This document shows, one piece after another, positions 36,906 through 44,621 of a stretch of 49,387 nt of DNA. Position 1 is the stretch's first letter. The number at the start of each line of letters is the position of its first letter. The notes beneath the pieces are model-generated. The model made no database searches. It was not told where the DNA came from and was given only the letters and a program-made list of their open reading frames with translations. Origin of the DNA: Lachnospiraceae bacterium (GTDB taxonomy: Bacteria; Bacillota; Clostridia; Lachnospirales; Lachnospiraceae). Both the position numbers and the translations under genes were made by a program. The stretch lies in the NCBI GenBank assembly GCA_009911035.1, contig QXWO01000046.1:1-49387 (forward strand), in the 5' to 3' direction.

Positions 36906-37475
36906 TCATACAAAGCAGTATATAACCACACTATCTGCCGTAAATTCCTTTTCCTCCGTTACATAATATCCTGTCATCTTCACACTTACTCCTTCTTTTA
37001 AATCTGAAAAGGACGCCTCTGATATGGTAACATCGGCATCACCATTTATGCCGCCATTTTTAACGGTGTGCAGTTCCCATTTCATATCTTCTGTAAAATT
37101 CACTGTAACAAGTGTCTCATTACCGCTTTCGTCTGCCGATGATACCATGACCAATCCATCCTCAGCCTCCATTGTATATGACTTACACACAACAACACTT
37201 TCGTTACCAATACTTTTAATATTGCCCTCCAAAATTTCCATATTTGTTTCTTTTGGAATGGCTTCTTCCTGTGTAGGATTTTTCATATCTGTTTCTTTGG
37301 ATGTGGTTTCTTCCTGCATCTCCGTTTTTGGTTCCTGTGTTGGATTTTCCTCTCCATTCTGGACTAATTCCTCAAAATTATCCACAACAACTTCTGGCTG
37401 TTCTTCTTTCCCACTGCATCCCGTCATACTTAATAAAGAACATACACATAATAAAATAACTGCTTTCAATTTCAT
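36906..37475 (-). CDS. Small lipoprotein, unknown function (189 aa)
   Basis: Signal peptide with lipobox SMTGC (Cys20) and a low-complexity linker rich in E, T, P and K with an imperfect repeat (TQEEAIPKETNME and related). A compact beta-rich domain follows from about residue 80 (ILEGNIKSIGNESVVVCKSY). I recognise no family; the domain could be an OB-like fold. It is the first gene of the importer operon and divergent from the response regulator gene, which suggests a surface role in the same response. Confidence 0.75.
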   Translation of the reverse strand: MKLKAVILLCVCSLLSMTGCSGKEEQPEVVVDNFEELVQNGEENPTQEPKTEMQEETTSKETDMKNPTQEEAIPKETNMEILEGNIKSIGNESVVVCKSYTMEAEDGLVMVSSADESGNETLVTVNFTEDMKWELHTVKNGGINGDADVTISEASFSDLKEGVSVKMTGYYVTEEKEFTADSVVIYCFV

Positions 37476-37540
37476 AATTTACCTCACTTCCAAGCCTTTT
37501 ATATTACCGGCTTAACTTTTTAATCATCATAGCAGGTTAA

Positions 37541-37571
37541 TCTCTAAACTTTCTCTAAAAAATATTAGAGA
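37541..37571. promoter_or_regulatory. Putative response-regulator binding site
   Basis: TCTCTAAA occurs at 37541 and again at 37552, an 11-base direct repeat, and TTAGAGA at 37565-37571 is its inverted copy. OmpR-type regulators bind direct repeats about one helical turn apart. The site lies between the divergent lipoprotein operon and the two-component genes, so it could control both. Confidence 0.5.
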
Positions 37572-37688
37572 CTAATTAAAGGTTTCTGTGATAGAATGAA
37601 TAAAGAAAACACCATATACTTACGCTTCATAAACCTGATAACATCGGAGCGGTTCCTGCAAGTTTATGAATATAAAGAGGATGACCTA

Positions 37689-38372
37689 ATGAGAATTTTA
37701 CTTGTTGAAGATGATGAACAATTAAATGAAAGCCTTACTTTTAAGCTGGAGCTGGAGGGTTTTACGGTTGACTCCTGCTTTGACGGAGAGGAGGCCTGTT
37801 ATTATGGGGAACAAAATATATATGACGTGATACTTTTAGACAGGATGCTTCCTCGTATGGAAGGAACACAGGTTTTAACCACACTTAGAAAAAAGGGAAT
37901 CACAACGCCTATCATTCTCCTAACAGCTCTTGGCACTTTATCTGATAAAGTAACAGGGCTGGACTTAGGTGCTGATGATTATCTTGTAAAACCCTTTGCC
38001 ATTGAAGAGTTATTTGCCCGTATCCGCTGTCTTACCAGACGCCCTAATTCTTTAAATTCCGATAATGTCCTTACCATATCTGATGTAATCTGGTACATGG
38101 ATGAAGACCGTCTTCAGGGCCCTTCGGGAAGCTGTACTTTGTCAAGGCGGGAAGCCGCCTTAATGGAAACCTTTCTAAGAAGAAAAGACCAGACCTTATC
38201 CAGAAATCTTCTTCTTTTAAAAGTATGGGGCCCCGAAAGTGATGTGGAGGATGGAAATCTGGACAACTACATCCATTTTCTGCGCAGAAGGCTGAAAGGT
38301 ACAGGAAGCCGCCTGCAAATCAAAACTATCCGCGGAATTGGATACTGTTTACAGGATAAATCAGACCTTTAG
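37689..38372 (+). CDS. OmpR-family response regulator (227 aa)
   Basis: Receiver domain with acidic pocket E7-D8-D9, phospho-acceptor D51 (VILLDRMLP) and K101 (YLVKPF). The C-terminal winged helix ends with LQIKTIRGIGYCL. I start at MRILLVEDD because GAGGA lies 8 bases upstream; an in-frame upstream start adds 31 residues without family support. The partner kinase gene follows after 27 bases. It probably controls the divergent lipoprotein/ABC operon. Confidence 0.93.
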   Translation: MRILLVEDDEQLNESLTFKLELEGFTVDSCFDGEEACYYGEQNIYDVILLDRMLPRMEGTQVLTTLRKKGITTPIILLTALGTLSDKVTGLDLGADDYLVKPFAIEELFARIRCLTRRPNSLNSDNVLTISDVIWYMDEDRLQGPSGSCTLSRREAALMETFLRRKDQTLSRNLLLLKVWGPESDVEDGNLDNYIHFLRRRLKGTGSRLQIKTIRGIGYCLQDKSDL

Positions 38373-38399
38373 AAATTTATATTGTTTTGGAGATTCTAT

Positions 38400-39692
38400 A
38401 TGTACAGAAAAGTCCACCTTCGTTTAACTGCACTCTGCGCCGGAATTACCACAGCTATTATGATTATTATGTCTCTCGGCTACTTATATGTCTCCGAAAC
38501 AGCGCTTTATGAAAATCAGTATAATTCCTTTAAAAATGATATGAATACTATTACTACCAATTTAGAGCAGCAGCCAGTTATATCAATGGAATGGATATCT
38601 AAAATGGAGTCCCAGAATAATTATACCTTTTTTTTGTTGGATAATGGTATTCCATTTTTATATAACCAGCTTAATGACTCCTATGAATCTTACAAAAATG
38701 ATATTCTTAATGAATGCATCGATGCCTACAATCGCATGTTTAAAATTGAACAGATACAATCGTCCCCATATAGCGCATATCATTCGGAATTTCAATTTAC
38801 ATCTTCTTCTGTAAAAGAAGATTTCTTTGGCAGTGTTATTAAATGCGAGAAGGCTTCTTCCCTGTTACAGATTTTTGTTTTTACTTCTCTCAATGGATTA
38901 AAGAAGCAGATCTATGAACAAAGAATACTTTTTGCTCTGATAAATTTTATTGCTGTTATCTTTCTGTCCGCTTTCTCATGGATATTTACTGGAAGGCTTT
39001 TAAAGCCTATTATAGAAAACCATAAAAAACAGACAGCCTTTGTAGCCTCTGCTTCCCATGAACTAAGAACTCCTCTCGCTGTCATTCTTTCCTCCGCGGA
39101 ATGCTGTATGGAAGCATCTCCCCATAAACAGACACAGTTTTTAAATACCATTAAACATGAAGGTCTGCGCATGTCTTCACTGATAAATGATATGCTTACT
39201 CTTTCAGAATCCGACCAGCATCAGTTTTGGGTCCAGAAAATGCCTGTGGAGCTTGACACCCTTCTTATAAATTCTTATGAGGCATTTCAACCCCTTGCAA
39301 AGAAAAAGGATGTCATGCTTTCCATAGAGCTTCCGGAAGATCCGCTGCCTGTATGTTTCTGCGACCCTGACCGCATCAAACAGGTATTTTCTATTTTAAT
39401 ACACAATGCTATCAGTTATACCCCTGAAAAAGGAAAAATCAGCCTTTCCCTTGCATATAAAAAAAGTAATTTCTATATATCTGTAGCAGATAATGGGATT
39501 GGAATTCCTGATGAAGATAAATCCAAAATATTTGACCGATTTTACCGGGCAGAAAAATCCCGAAGTACGAAAGGACACTTTGGTCTGGGATTATCCATCG
39601 CTTATGAAATTATAAATACACATGGGGGAATTATTACTGTTGAAGACGCAAAGGGCGGTGGAACCATTTTTACAATTGTGTTGTGTGAATAA
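38400..39692 (+). CDS. Sensor histidine kinase (430 aa)
   Basis: Two membrane helices (about 8-30 and near 180-200) bracket an extracellular sensor of about 150 residues. They are followed by the H-box ASASHELRTPLAVIL (phospho-His near 220), the N-box HNAISYTPEKG, and the G-boxes DNGIGIPDED and GHFGLGLSIAYEI. There is no HAMP domain that I can make out. Start at MYRKVH, with GGAG 8 bases ahead. It is the partner of the preceding response regulator. The sensor ligand is unknown; the neighbouring lipoproteins are candidates for co-sensing. Confidence 0.92.
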   Translation: MYRKVHLRLTALCAGITTAIMIIMSLGYLYVSETALYENQYNSFKNDMNTITTNLEQQPVISMEWISKMESQNNYTFFLLDNGIPFLYNQLNDSYESYKNDILNECIDAYNRMFKIEQIQSSPYSAYHSEFQFTSSSVKEDFFGSVIKCEKASSLLQIFVFTSLNGLKKQIYEQRILFALINFIAVIFLSAFSWIFTGRLLKPIIENHKKQTAFVASASHELRTPLAVILSSAECCMEASPHKQTQFLNTIKHEGLRMSSLINDMLTLSESDQHQFWVQKMPVELDTLLINSYEAFQPLAKKKDVMLSIELPEDPLPVCFCDPDRIKQVFSILIHNAISYTPEKGKISLSLAYKKSNFYISVADNGIGIPDEDKSKIFDRFYRAEKSRSTKGHFGLGLSIAYEIINTHGGIITVEDAKGGGTIFTIVLCE

Positions 39693-39734
39693 GAAATATC
39701 ACCATTTTCCGCAAGCCAAATTATTGTAACAAAA

Positions 39735-39774
39735 AAGAGTGTAGATTTGTCATTTTCAAATTTACACTCTTTTA
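39735..39774 (+). terminator. Terminator of the two-component operon
   Basis: The stem pairs AAGAGTGTA-ATTTG with CAAAT-TACACTCTT (one mismatch, 7-base loop) and is followed by TTTT. It lies about 40 bases past the kinase stop. Confidence 0.8.
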
Positions 39775-39775
39775 A

Positions 39776-39817
39776 TGTTCCCTGCGAGAATCGAACTCAC
39801 AACTGGGGCTTAGGAGT
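39776..39817 (-). other. 3' fragment of tRNA-Arg(CCT): attachment-site scar
   Basis: Read on the minus strand, these bases are the second half of a tRNA: anticodon loop CTCCTAA, stem half GCCCC, T-arm GTGAG-TTCGATT-CTCGC, acceptor half AGGGAAC and discriminator A. The 5' partner of the anticodon stem is absent (TTTAA instead of GGGGC), so the match ends in the anticodon loop. This is the usual footprint of a tyrosine-recombinase element inserted in a tRNA 3' half. The element would lie to the right and the intact tRNA at its far end. Confidence 0.75.
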
Positions 39818-40133
39818 TAAATCAACCCGGTTTTTTGAGTCCAGCAAGTTCTCTGTTGTCCATGTTATCCATGTAATCTGTACTTTTTTGAGGGCGGCTG
39901 TCCATCTAAAACCATTTTTTCCATCTAATATTGTTTTGTTCCTGCCCGTCCAATTAGCAGGATATTAGCAAGGGAAAGATTCGTAAGGTGGACGGCTGCC
40001 TTTTTATTAGCAGACTCTCTATAATAGGAAGAAAAGCACGAATCCGTCCGGCAACGCTTTGTTTCCTAAATCATAACACAATCTGATGTTCTGCACAAGA
40101 ATAACAACTTTTTCAGAGGAGGAAATTGACACA
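39818..40133. other. Non-coding left end of the integrated element
   Basis: No gene is seen. Next to the tRNA scar is a short direct repeat, GTCCATGTTATCCATGT (39858-39874), of the kind bound by recombinases. Two imperfectly complementary blocks, GGGCGGCTGTCCATC (near 39892) and GGTGGACGGCTGCC (near 39986), could form a long hairpin. A strong ribosome binding site, AGAGGAGGAAA, ends the region. Confidence 0.45.
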
Positions 40134-41321
40134 ATGAATTATCAATTAGAAATCAAACAAATTGTGGACTACCCACGGTGCCGCATCTACCGCGAGTTTA
40201 TCCGCAGCCTTATGGAAGATAGGGACATCCGTACAAACGGAAGTTCCTATCTTTTTTATTACATGACGCTCTGCTCCTATGCCAACTTCCGCTCCTCCTA
40301 CCGCCGGATAGAAGGTATTTCCTATCCGGTGGGTCCGGGCGAGTGGATATGCAAGACCTCGGAATTGGCGGAATGGTTCCGCACACGCTTCCAGCATCAG
40401 GCAGTCGCCATTCTTGACTTCCTGCAAGAACAGAATTACATTACCTACGCCAAACTTGGCAGAAACCACCTGATTAAATTCACGATCAACGGCTGGAAAC
40501 AGCACAATACGGCGCTTGATTACAATTACCCATGTCTGAAGGATGTGGGTTTTTTCTTTTTCCCGGTTGCTGCCGTCCATGAGCTGATCAGCATGGGCAA
40601 ATGCTCGGAGATGGATATTGTACTTGACCTGTGGGTACACGCCATCTATAACGACCGGCAGGTGCAAGGCTCTGAGCTGGGGCCTGTGGTCTATTTCCGC
40701 AACGCCACCGGCAATCCGCTCACAAATTTCAATGACCTTGCACTGCGTTGGGGCATATCAAAAGCAACAGTAAGCCGAATTTTAAGCAAACTGCAGGACA
40801 AAAAATATCTCTCACTGGTATCTTTCACCGGCAGGCATGGAAGTGTCATCTATCTATGCAGCTACTTATCTACCATGTTTGGTATCAGTGATGTAATGAT
40901 TGACAAGGAGGAAATTTCCATGACATTTCAAGTTCCCGTACATATTCCAGAGGATCTGCCCCTTCCTGAAACAGAGGCCATCCGAGATGAACAGATCACG
41001 ATTATGGATGCAGACGGCTGCGTTTCAACACAGTCCGGTTGCGTTTCAAAACCGCACATGAAGAAAACAGTTCAAAAAGTGGCGCAAATCCTTGCCACAC
41101 AAGGGGTTTCGTGCTGCGAATGTCCCCGGACGCAATATAAGTTATATCCCTTATCCGACTGCAACGAAACTGATTTAAGGTATTCGTTACAGATTGCCTG
41201 TCCTGACGGAAAGATGCCCTATCGGTTTGAACTAACGCTATCGCCAGTCATTCCGCCGACAGACAGCAGTAATCACGCATCCACCAACCAAGCCAACATA
41301 AAAAATGAAGAAAGAAGGTAA
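40134..41321 (+). CDS. ICE-type helix-turn-helix protein (395 aa)
   Basis: The N-terminal 120 residues look like a winged-helix replication or regulatory domain (WICKTSELAEWFRTRF, then LDFLQEQNYITYAKL). A second MarR-like helix-turn-helix is near 220 (LALRWGISKATVSRILSKLQ). The C-terminal third is polar and probably disordered. Such proteins are common near the ends of integrative elements of Clostridia. Whether this is a replication initiator or a regulator I cannot say. Start at MNYQLE from the AGAGGAGG site. GC content is clearly higher than in the genes that follow. Confidence 0.65.
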   Translation: MNYQLEIKQIVDYPRCRIYREFIRSLMEDRDIRTNGSSYLFYYMTLCSYANFRSSYRRIEGISYPVGPGEWICKTSELAEWFRTRFQHQAVAILDFLQEQNYITYAKLGRNHLIKFTINGWKQHNTALDYNYPCLKDVGFFFFPVAAVHELISMGKCSEMDIVLDLWVHAIYNDRQVQGSELGPVVYFRNATGNPLTNFNDLALRWGISKATVSRILSKLQDKKYLSLVSFTGRHGSVIYLCSYLSTMFGISDVMIDKEEISMTFQVPVHIPEDLPLPETEAIRDEQITIMDADGCVSTQSGCVSKPHMKKTVQKVAQILATQGVSCCECPRTQYKLYPLSDCNETDLRYSLQIACPDGKMPYRFELTLSPVIPPTDSSNHASTNQANIKNEERR

Positions 41322-41326
41322 ACGCT

Positions 41327-41869
41327 ATGGCAAACACAAGACCAAACAAAAATATTCCCTCCGAGCAGGAGAATCCCCTGTTCCACGACACATGGAAGTT
41401 ACTGAAGAATTACCGGGATGCCGTCTGGAACCTTGAACTGGCTGTCCAGCAGGTACGAAGCACCTTTGAGATAGAATACGGAAGCAGTATTGAGGAATTT
41501 CTGGACTCCATTTACCTCGCCGGAGCAGACATCGGCGGTACAAGGCTGGAGGATTATGCCAGGAGCATCGAGCGCAGCAACAAAATGCTGACACTTTTAA
41601 ATTCCGCCGTTGACATCCTGCGAAACAAACATAAGCACGGGGAACAATACTACTGGATACTCTATTACAGCTACCTCTCTCCCCAACAGCTCCAGAATAC
41701 GGATGAGATCATCGAGAGCCTGCGCCCACATATAGCAAATATCTCCCACAGAACCTACTACCGTAAGCGCCCGGAGGCTGTCCAAGCACTCAGTTCTATC
41801 CTATGGGGATACACCTCAAAGGACTGTCTGCAGATGTTGAACAAATTTTTTCCGAAAGATACCCAATAG
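41327..41869 (+). CDS. Sigma-like/ArpU-type regulatory protein (180 aa)
   Basis: An all-helical protein. Its C-terminal region reads ISHRTYYRKRPEAVQALSSI, like the helix-turn-helix of sigma region 4 and of phage late regulators (RinA/ArpU type). The middle part (ILRNKHKHGEQYYWILYYSY) fits the same families. It starts 5 bases after the preceding gene, so they are co-transcribed and share the higher GC content. Function is inferred from fold resemblance. Confidence 0.55.
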   Translation: MANTRPNKNIPSEQENPLFHDTWKLLKNYRDAVWNLELAVQQVRSTFEIEYGSSIEEFLDSIYLAGADIGGTRLEDYARSIERSNKMLTLLNSAVDILRNKHKHGEQYYWILYYSYLSPQQLQNTDEIIESLRPHIANISHRTYYRKRPEAVQALSSILWGYTSKDCLQMLNKFFPKDTQ

Positions 41870-41925
41870 ACAACTTATGAACGGGCACTCATAATTATTT
41901 AAAAAACTAAGGAGAGTGCCTGTTT

Positions 41926-42852
41926 ATGAACACTTTGAGAAACTATATTTCAGAATATATTGAATACTGTGAATACCGGAAACGCTTAGATTCCAAAACA
42001 TTGAAGGCTTATAAGATAGATTTAAAGCAATTTGAAATTTTTTGTACTGATCTATCTGATTGCTTTGCTAAAAATGTAGTGGACGATTTTATTACCAATT
42101 TGCATAAACAATATAAGCCTAAAACTGTCAAACGCAAAATTGCAAGCTTAAAAGCCTTTTTTCATCATATGGAATATAAAGAGTTGTTGAAAGAAAATCC
42201 TTTTACAAAGCTGGACATCCGCTTTCGAGAAGCCAAACTCCTTCCAAAAACAATTCCTTTTCATTCCATTCAAACATTTCTTTCTACGCTTTATGCACAA
42301 AAAGAACTGGCTGAATCAGAATATCAGCTTCGTTGCTGCGTTAGGGATATTGCCGTCATTGAATTACTATTTGCTACTGGAATGCGGATATCCGAATTAT
42401 GTTCATTGAAACCATCAGATATAGACTTTGAAAGCAGTAACATTCTGATTTATGGAAAAGGTGCTAAAGAAAGGATTATACAGCTTGGCAATCAGGAAGT
42501 TATTTCCGCTCTGGTCTTATATCAGGAAACTTTCAAAAAGGATATTGAAAGTTGTGGATATTTTTTTGTAAATAGATTGCAGCATAAGTTATCTGACCAG
42601 TCTGTTCGGTTTATGATTAATCATTATGCAGAACTTGCTGGTATCAGTCAACACATTACTCCACATATGTTCAGGCATTCCTTTGCCACGCTTTTATTGG
42701 AACAAGATGTTGATATTAGATACATACAAAGAATGCTTGGGCATAGTTCCATCAGCACAACCGAAATTTATACACATGTGTCTAGTACAAAGCAAAAGGA
42801 TATTTTAGTCCATAAACATCCTAGAAACTTGATACAGATAAATAAAGGATAA
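41926..42852 (+). CDS. Tyrosine recombinase, XerC/D-like (308 aa)
   Basis: A SAM-like core-binding domain (about 1-95) precedes the catalytic domain. Catalytic residues are visible: Arg in ATGMRISELCSL (near 151), a Lys in YGKGAKERII, HMFRHSFATLLL (near 245), the second His in MLGHSSISTTEIY, and the Tyr in that element (near 281). The length is that of a plain Xer-type recombinase with no arm-binding domain. It starts 56 bases after the sigma-like gene, behind GGAGAG. AT-rich, unlike the two genes before it, which suggests a join between segments of different origin. Confidence 0.9.
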   Translation: MNTLRNYISEYIEYCEYRKRLDSKTLKAYKIDLKQFEIFCTDLSDCFAKNVVDDFITNLHKQYKPKTVKRKIASLKAFFHHMEYKELLKENPFTKLDIRFREAKLLPKTIPFHSIQTFLSTLYAQKELAESEYQLRCCVRDIAVIELLFATGMRISELCSLKPSDIDFESSNILIYGKGAKERIIQLGNQEVISALVLYQETFKKDIESCGYFFVNRLQHKLSDQSVRFMINHYAELAGISQHITPHMFRHSFATLLLEQDVDIRYIQRMLGHSSISTTEIYTHVSSTKQKDILVHKHPRNLIQINKG

Positions 42853-42935
42853 TCCTTAATTATTTATTATTAACAGTTAAACACAAAGACCCATTTGCAT
42901 TATCAAATATACAGTATTTAAAAGAGGATATAAAA

Positions 42936-44420
42936 ATGGATTTTAGTAACAATGACTTGGAAAAAGCTATTAATATATACAATGAGATTCGCCCTAAAGG
43001 GAAAGATGTTTTTGGAGAAAAAATAAATCTCTCTGATTGTGACTTTGATGAAACTTATGATACAAATAGAATTAATAAATCTTCTTTCACAAATTGCAGA
43101 TTTATTAATACACCATTCAGAGGTGTTAGTTCAGCCTATTCAAGCTATAAAAATTGTTTGTTCAGAGAATGTGAAACTCAAAATACTAATTTTACATTCT
43201 GCAATTTTTCTTCATCATACATACATGGTTCTGAAAAATATACTAATTGGATTGCAAATGATTTTAGCTATAGTATGTTTGATGGCGCTCAAATAGAAAA
43301 CACGTTCTTTGAAGGGACTGCATTTTATCAAGCGTCTTTTAATGGTGCCATACTAAATAACTTATTGTTTAAACATTGCTGTTTTGATTCTGCTTTATTT
43401 GTTAATTCTAAAGTACAAAACACGGATTTCTCTAATATAGAAATGTTACTTTGTAATTTTGAAAACACAGAAATAATAAACTCAAAATTTACAATCATTA
43501 TGTTGCTAAATAATTTTGGACTTTTGCAACTTTATATAGACGGCAGTGATATTAAAGTAATTGCTGGACAAGATAGCATTATGAGCAAAGAGGATGTATT
43601 GTCTAAAATTAAAATGATGATTCCCCTTTTTTGGTCAAATCATAATTTTTTTTCATTGTGCAATATATACTTAAATCTTTATAGCATTGATATTGCGTAT
43701 AAGGTACTGTTAGAGTGTTTAGAGGTAGCAGTTAAAGATTTTGATTTTGAACAAATTAACCATCTTTGCAAATTAGCTGTTTATAGTAAAAAGTTTCCAA
43801 TTGAATATTTAAATTGTGTTTATAAATTTATAGACGAAAAAATAGATACAAGTACACTTGATTATTCCAATACTAAAAGATATTTAAGATGCAATGATGA
43901 AATTAAATATTTACTTCAAATTAATCCACAACAACAGCCAAAATTATATTTATCATTAAAAACTGATATTAATGATACCGAAGAAATAGGGTGCCTGCTA
44001 AAAAGTATTGAGAGAACAATAAAAGAAATGGATAATAGTATAAATCCATTATATAATATACAAAAGCATTCACCATATGAGATTATACTCATTATTTGCG
44101 CCGCAGCCACAACATTATTGCCCATTGCGCAATTCTTTTATTATATGAATGGTGGTATAAAGGCTGGTCGTGATTTATGCTCAAGTCCTCAAAAAGACAA
44201 AAGCAATAAACGAAGTGCAAAAAATGATAAAAATGAAACGCGTTCAAAGCAAGAAATGGTAAAAAGAAAGAAGACATTTTCATTTGGAAAATTTGAAATT
44301 TCCTATACAACGGAGGAAGTTAGGTCTTTGCAATTAATCAATGATATTACATGTATAATAGACGGAAATGATATGGGTGTACCAATAGACAGAATGGAAA
44401 AATCAAAGAGCAACTCATAG
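42936..44420 (+). CDS. Pentapeptide-repeat membrane protein (494 aa)
   Basis: Residues about 30-190 hold pentapeptide repeats of the A(D/N)LXX type, with many central F or L residues (for example NCRFINTPF, NTNFTFCNF, GTAFYQASFNGAIL). They fold as a right-handed beta-helix. A helical region follows, then a single membrane segment (YEIILIICAAATTLLPIAQF, near 384-404) and a basic Lys/Asn-rich tail. Very AT-rich. Some pentapeptide-repeat proteins protect DNA gyrase (Qnr, McbG). Here the convergent neighbour is a poly-glycine peptide gene, so an immunity role is conceivable but unproven. Confidence 0.75.
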   Translation: MDFSNNDLEKAINIYNEIRPKGKDVFGEKINLSDCDFDETYDTNRINKSSFTNCRFINTPFRGVSSAYSSYKNCLFRECETQNTNFTFCNFSSSYIHGSEKYTNWIANDFSYSMFDGAQIENTFFEGTAFYQASFNGAILNNLLFKHCCFDSALFVNSKVQNTDFSNIEMLLCNFENTEIINSKFTIIMLLNNFGLLQLYIDGSDIKVIAGQDSIMSKEDVLSKIKMMIPLFWSNHNFFSLCNIYLNLYSIDIAYKVLLECLEVAVKDFDFEQINHLCKLAVYSKKFPIEYLNCVYKFIDEKIDTSTLDYSNTKRYLRCNDEIKYLLQINPQQQPKLYLSLKTDINDTEEIGCLLKSIERTIKEMDNSINPLYNIQKHSPYEIILIICAAATTLLPIAQFFYYMNGGIKAGRDLCSSPQKDKSNKRSAKNDKNETRSKQEMVKRKKTFSFGKFEISYTTEEVRSLQLINDITCIIDGNDMGVPIDRMEKSKSNS

Positions 44421-44434
44421 GAGTTGCTCTTTTT
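44407..44434. terminator. Bidirectional terminator between convergent genes
   Basis: AGAGCAACTC and GAGTTGCTCT form a perfect 10-bp stem with a 4-base loop (ATAG), followed by TTTT on the plus strand. On the minus strand TTTGATTTTTCC follows. It contains the stop of the pentapeptide-repeat gene and can serve the peptide operon coming from the other side. Confidence 0.88.
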
Positions 44435-44452
44435 GGCGTAGACTGCTAATAG

Positions 44453-44617
44453 TTATGCACCACCGCCGCCACCGCCACCGCCACCACCGCCGCCACCGGC
44501 ATCAGTAGTAGTTGCTTCGGAAATCTCGTCAAGGTAATCAAATTTTTTTGCATTTTGATTATCCTGATCAAATCGGATTTCCATTTCGTCCAAAGATATA
44601 CTGGATATGGTCTTCAT
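44453..44617 (-). CDS. Candidate RiPP precursor with a C-terminal run of 13 glycines (54 aa)
   Basis: The peptide begins MKTISSISLDEMEIRFDQDN. It has an acidic, helix-prone leader (to about residue 34), then ATTTDA and 13 consecutive Gly (residues 41-53), ending in Ala. There is no Cys, Ser or Thr within the glycine run. A strong ribosome binding site, GGGAGGTGA, precedes the ATG and overlaps the stop codon of the radical SAM gene, so the two are translationally coupled. The glycine codons alternate GGT and GGC, so the run is not a simple single-codon slippage tract. Leader plus odd core plus adjacent radical SAM enzyme is the standard form of a ribosomally made, modified peptide. I know of no described family with this core. 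Confidence 0.75.
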   Translation of the reverse strand: MKTISSISLDEMEIRFDQDNQNAKKFDYLDEISEATTTDAGGGGGGGGGGGGGA

Positions 44618-44621
44618 ATTT

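Noticed and set aside
44459-44497. The GGT/GGC run as a simple repeat artefact rather than a coding core
   Set aside because: The frame has a start, a strong ribosome binding site, coupling to the upstream gene, mixed glycine codons and a stop straight after the run, which together support a real gene.
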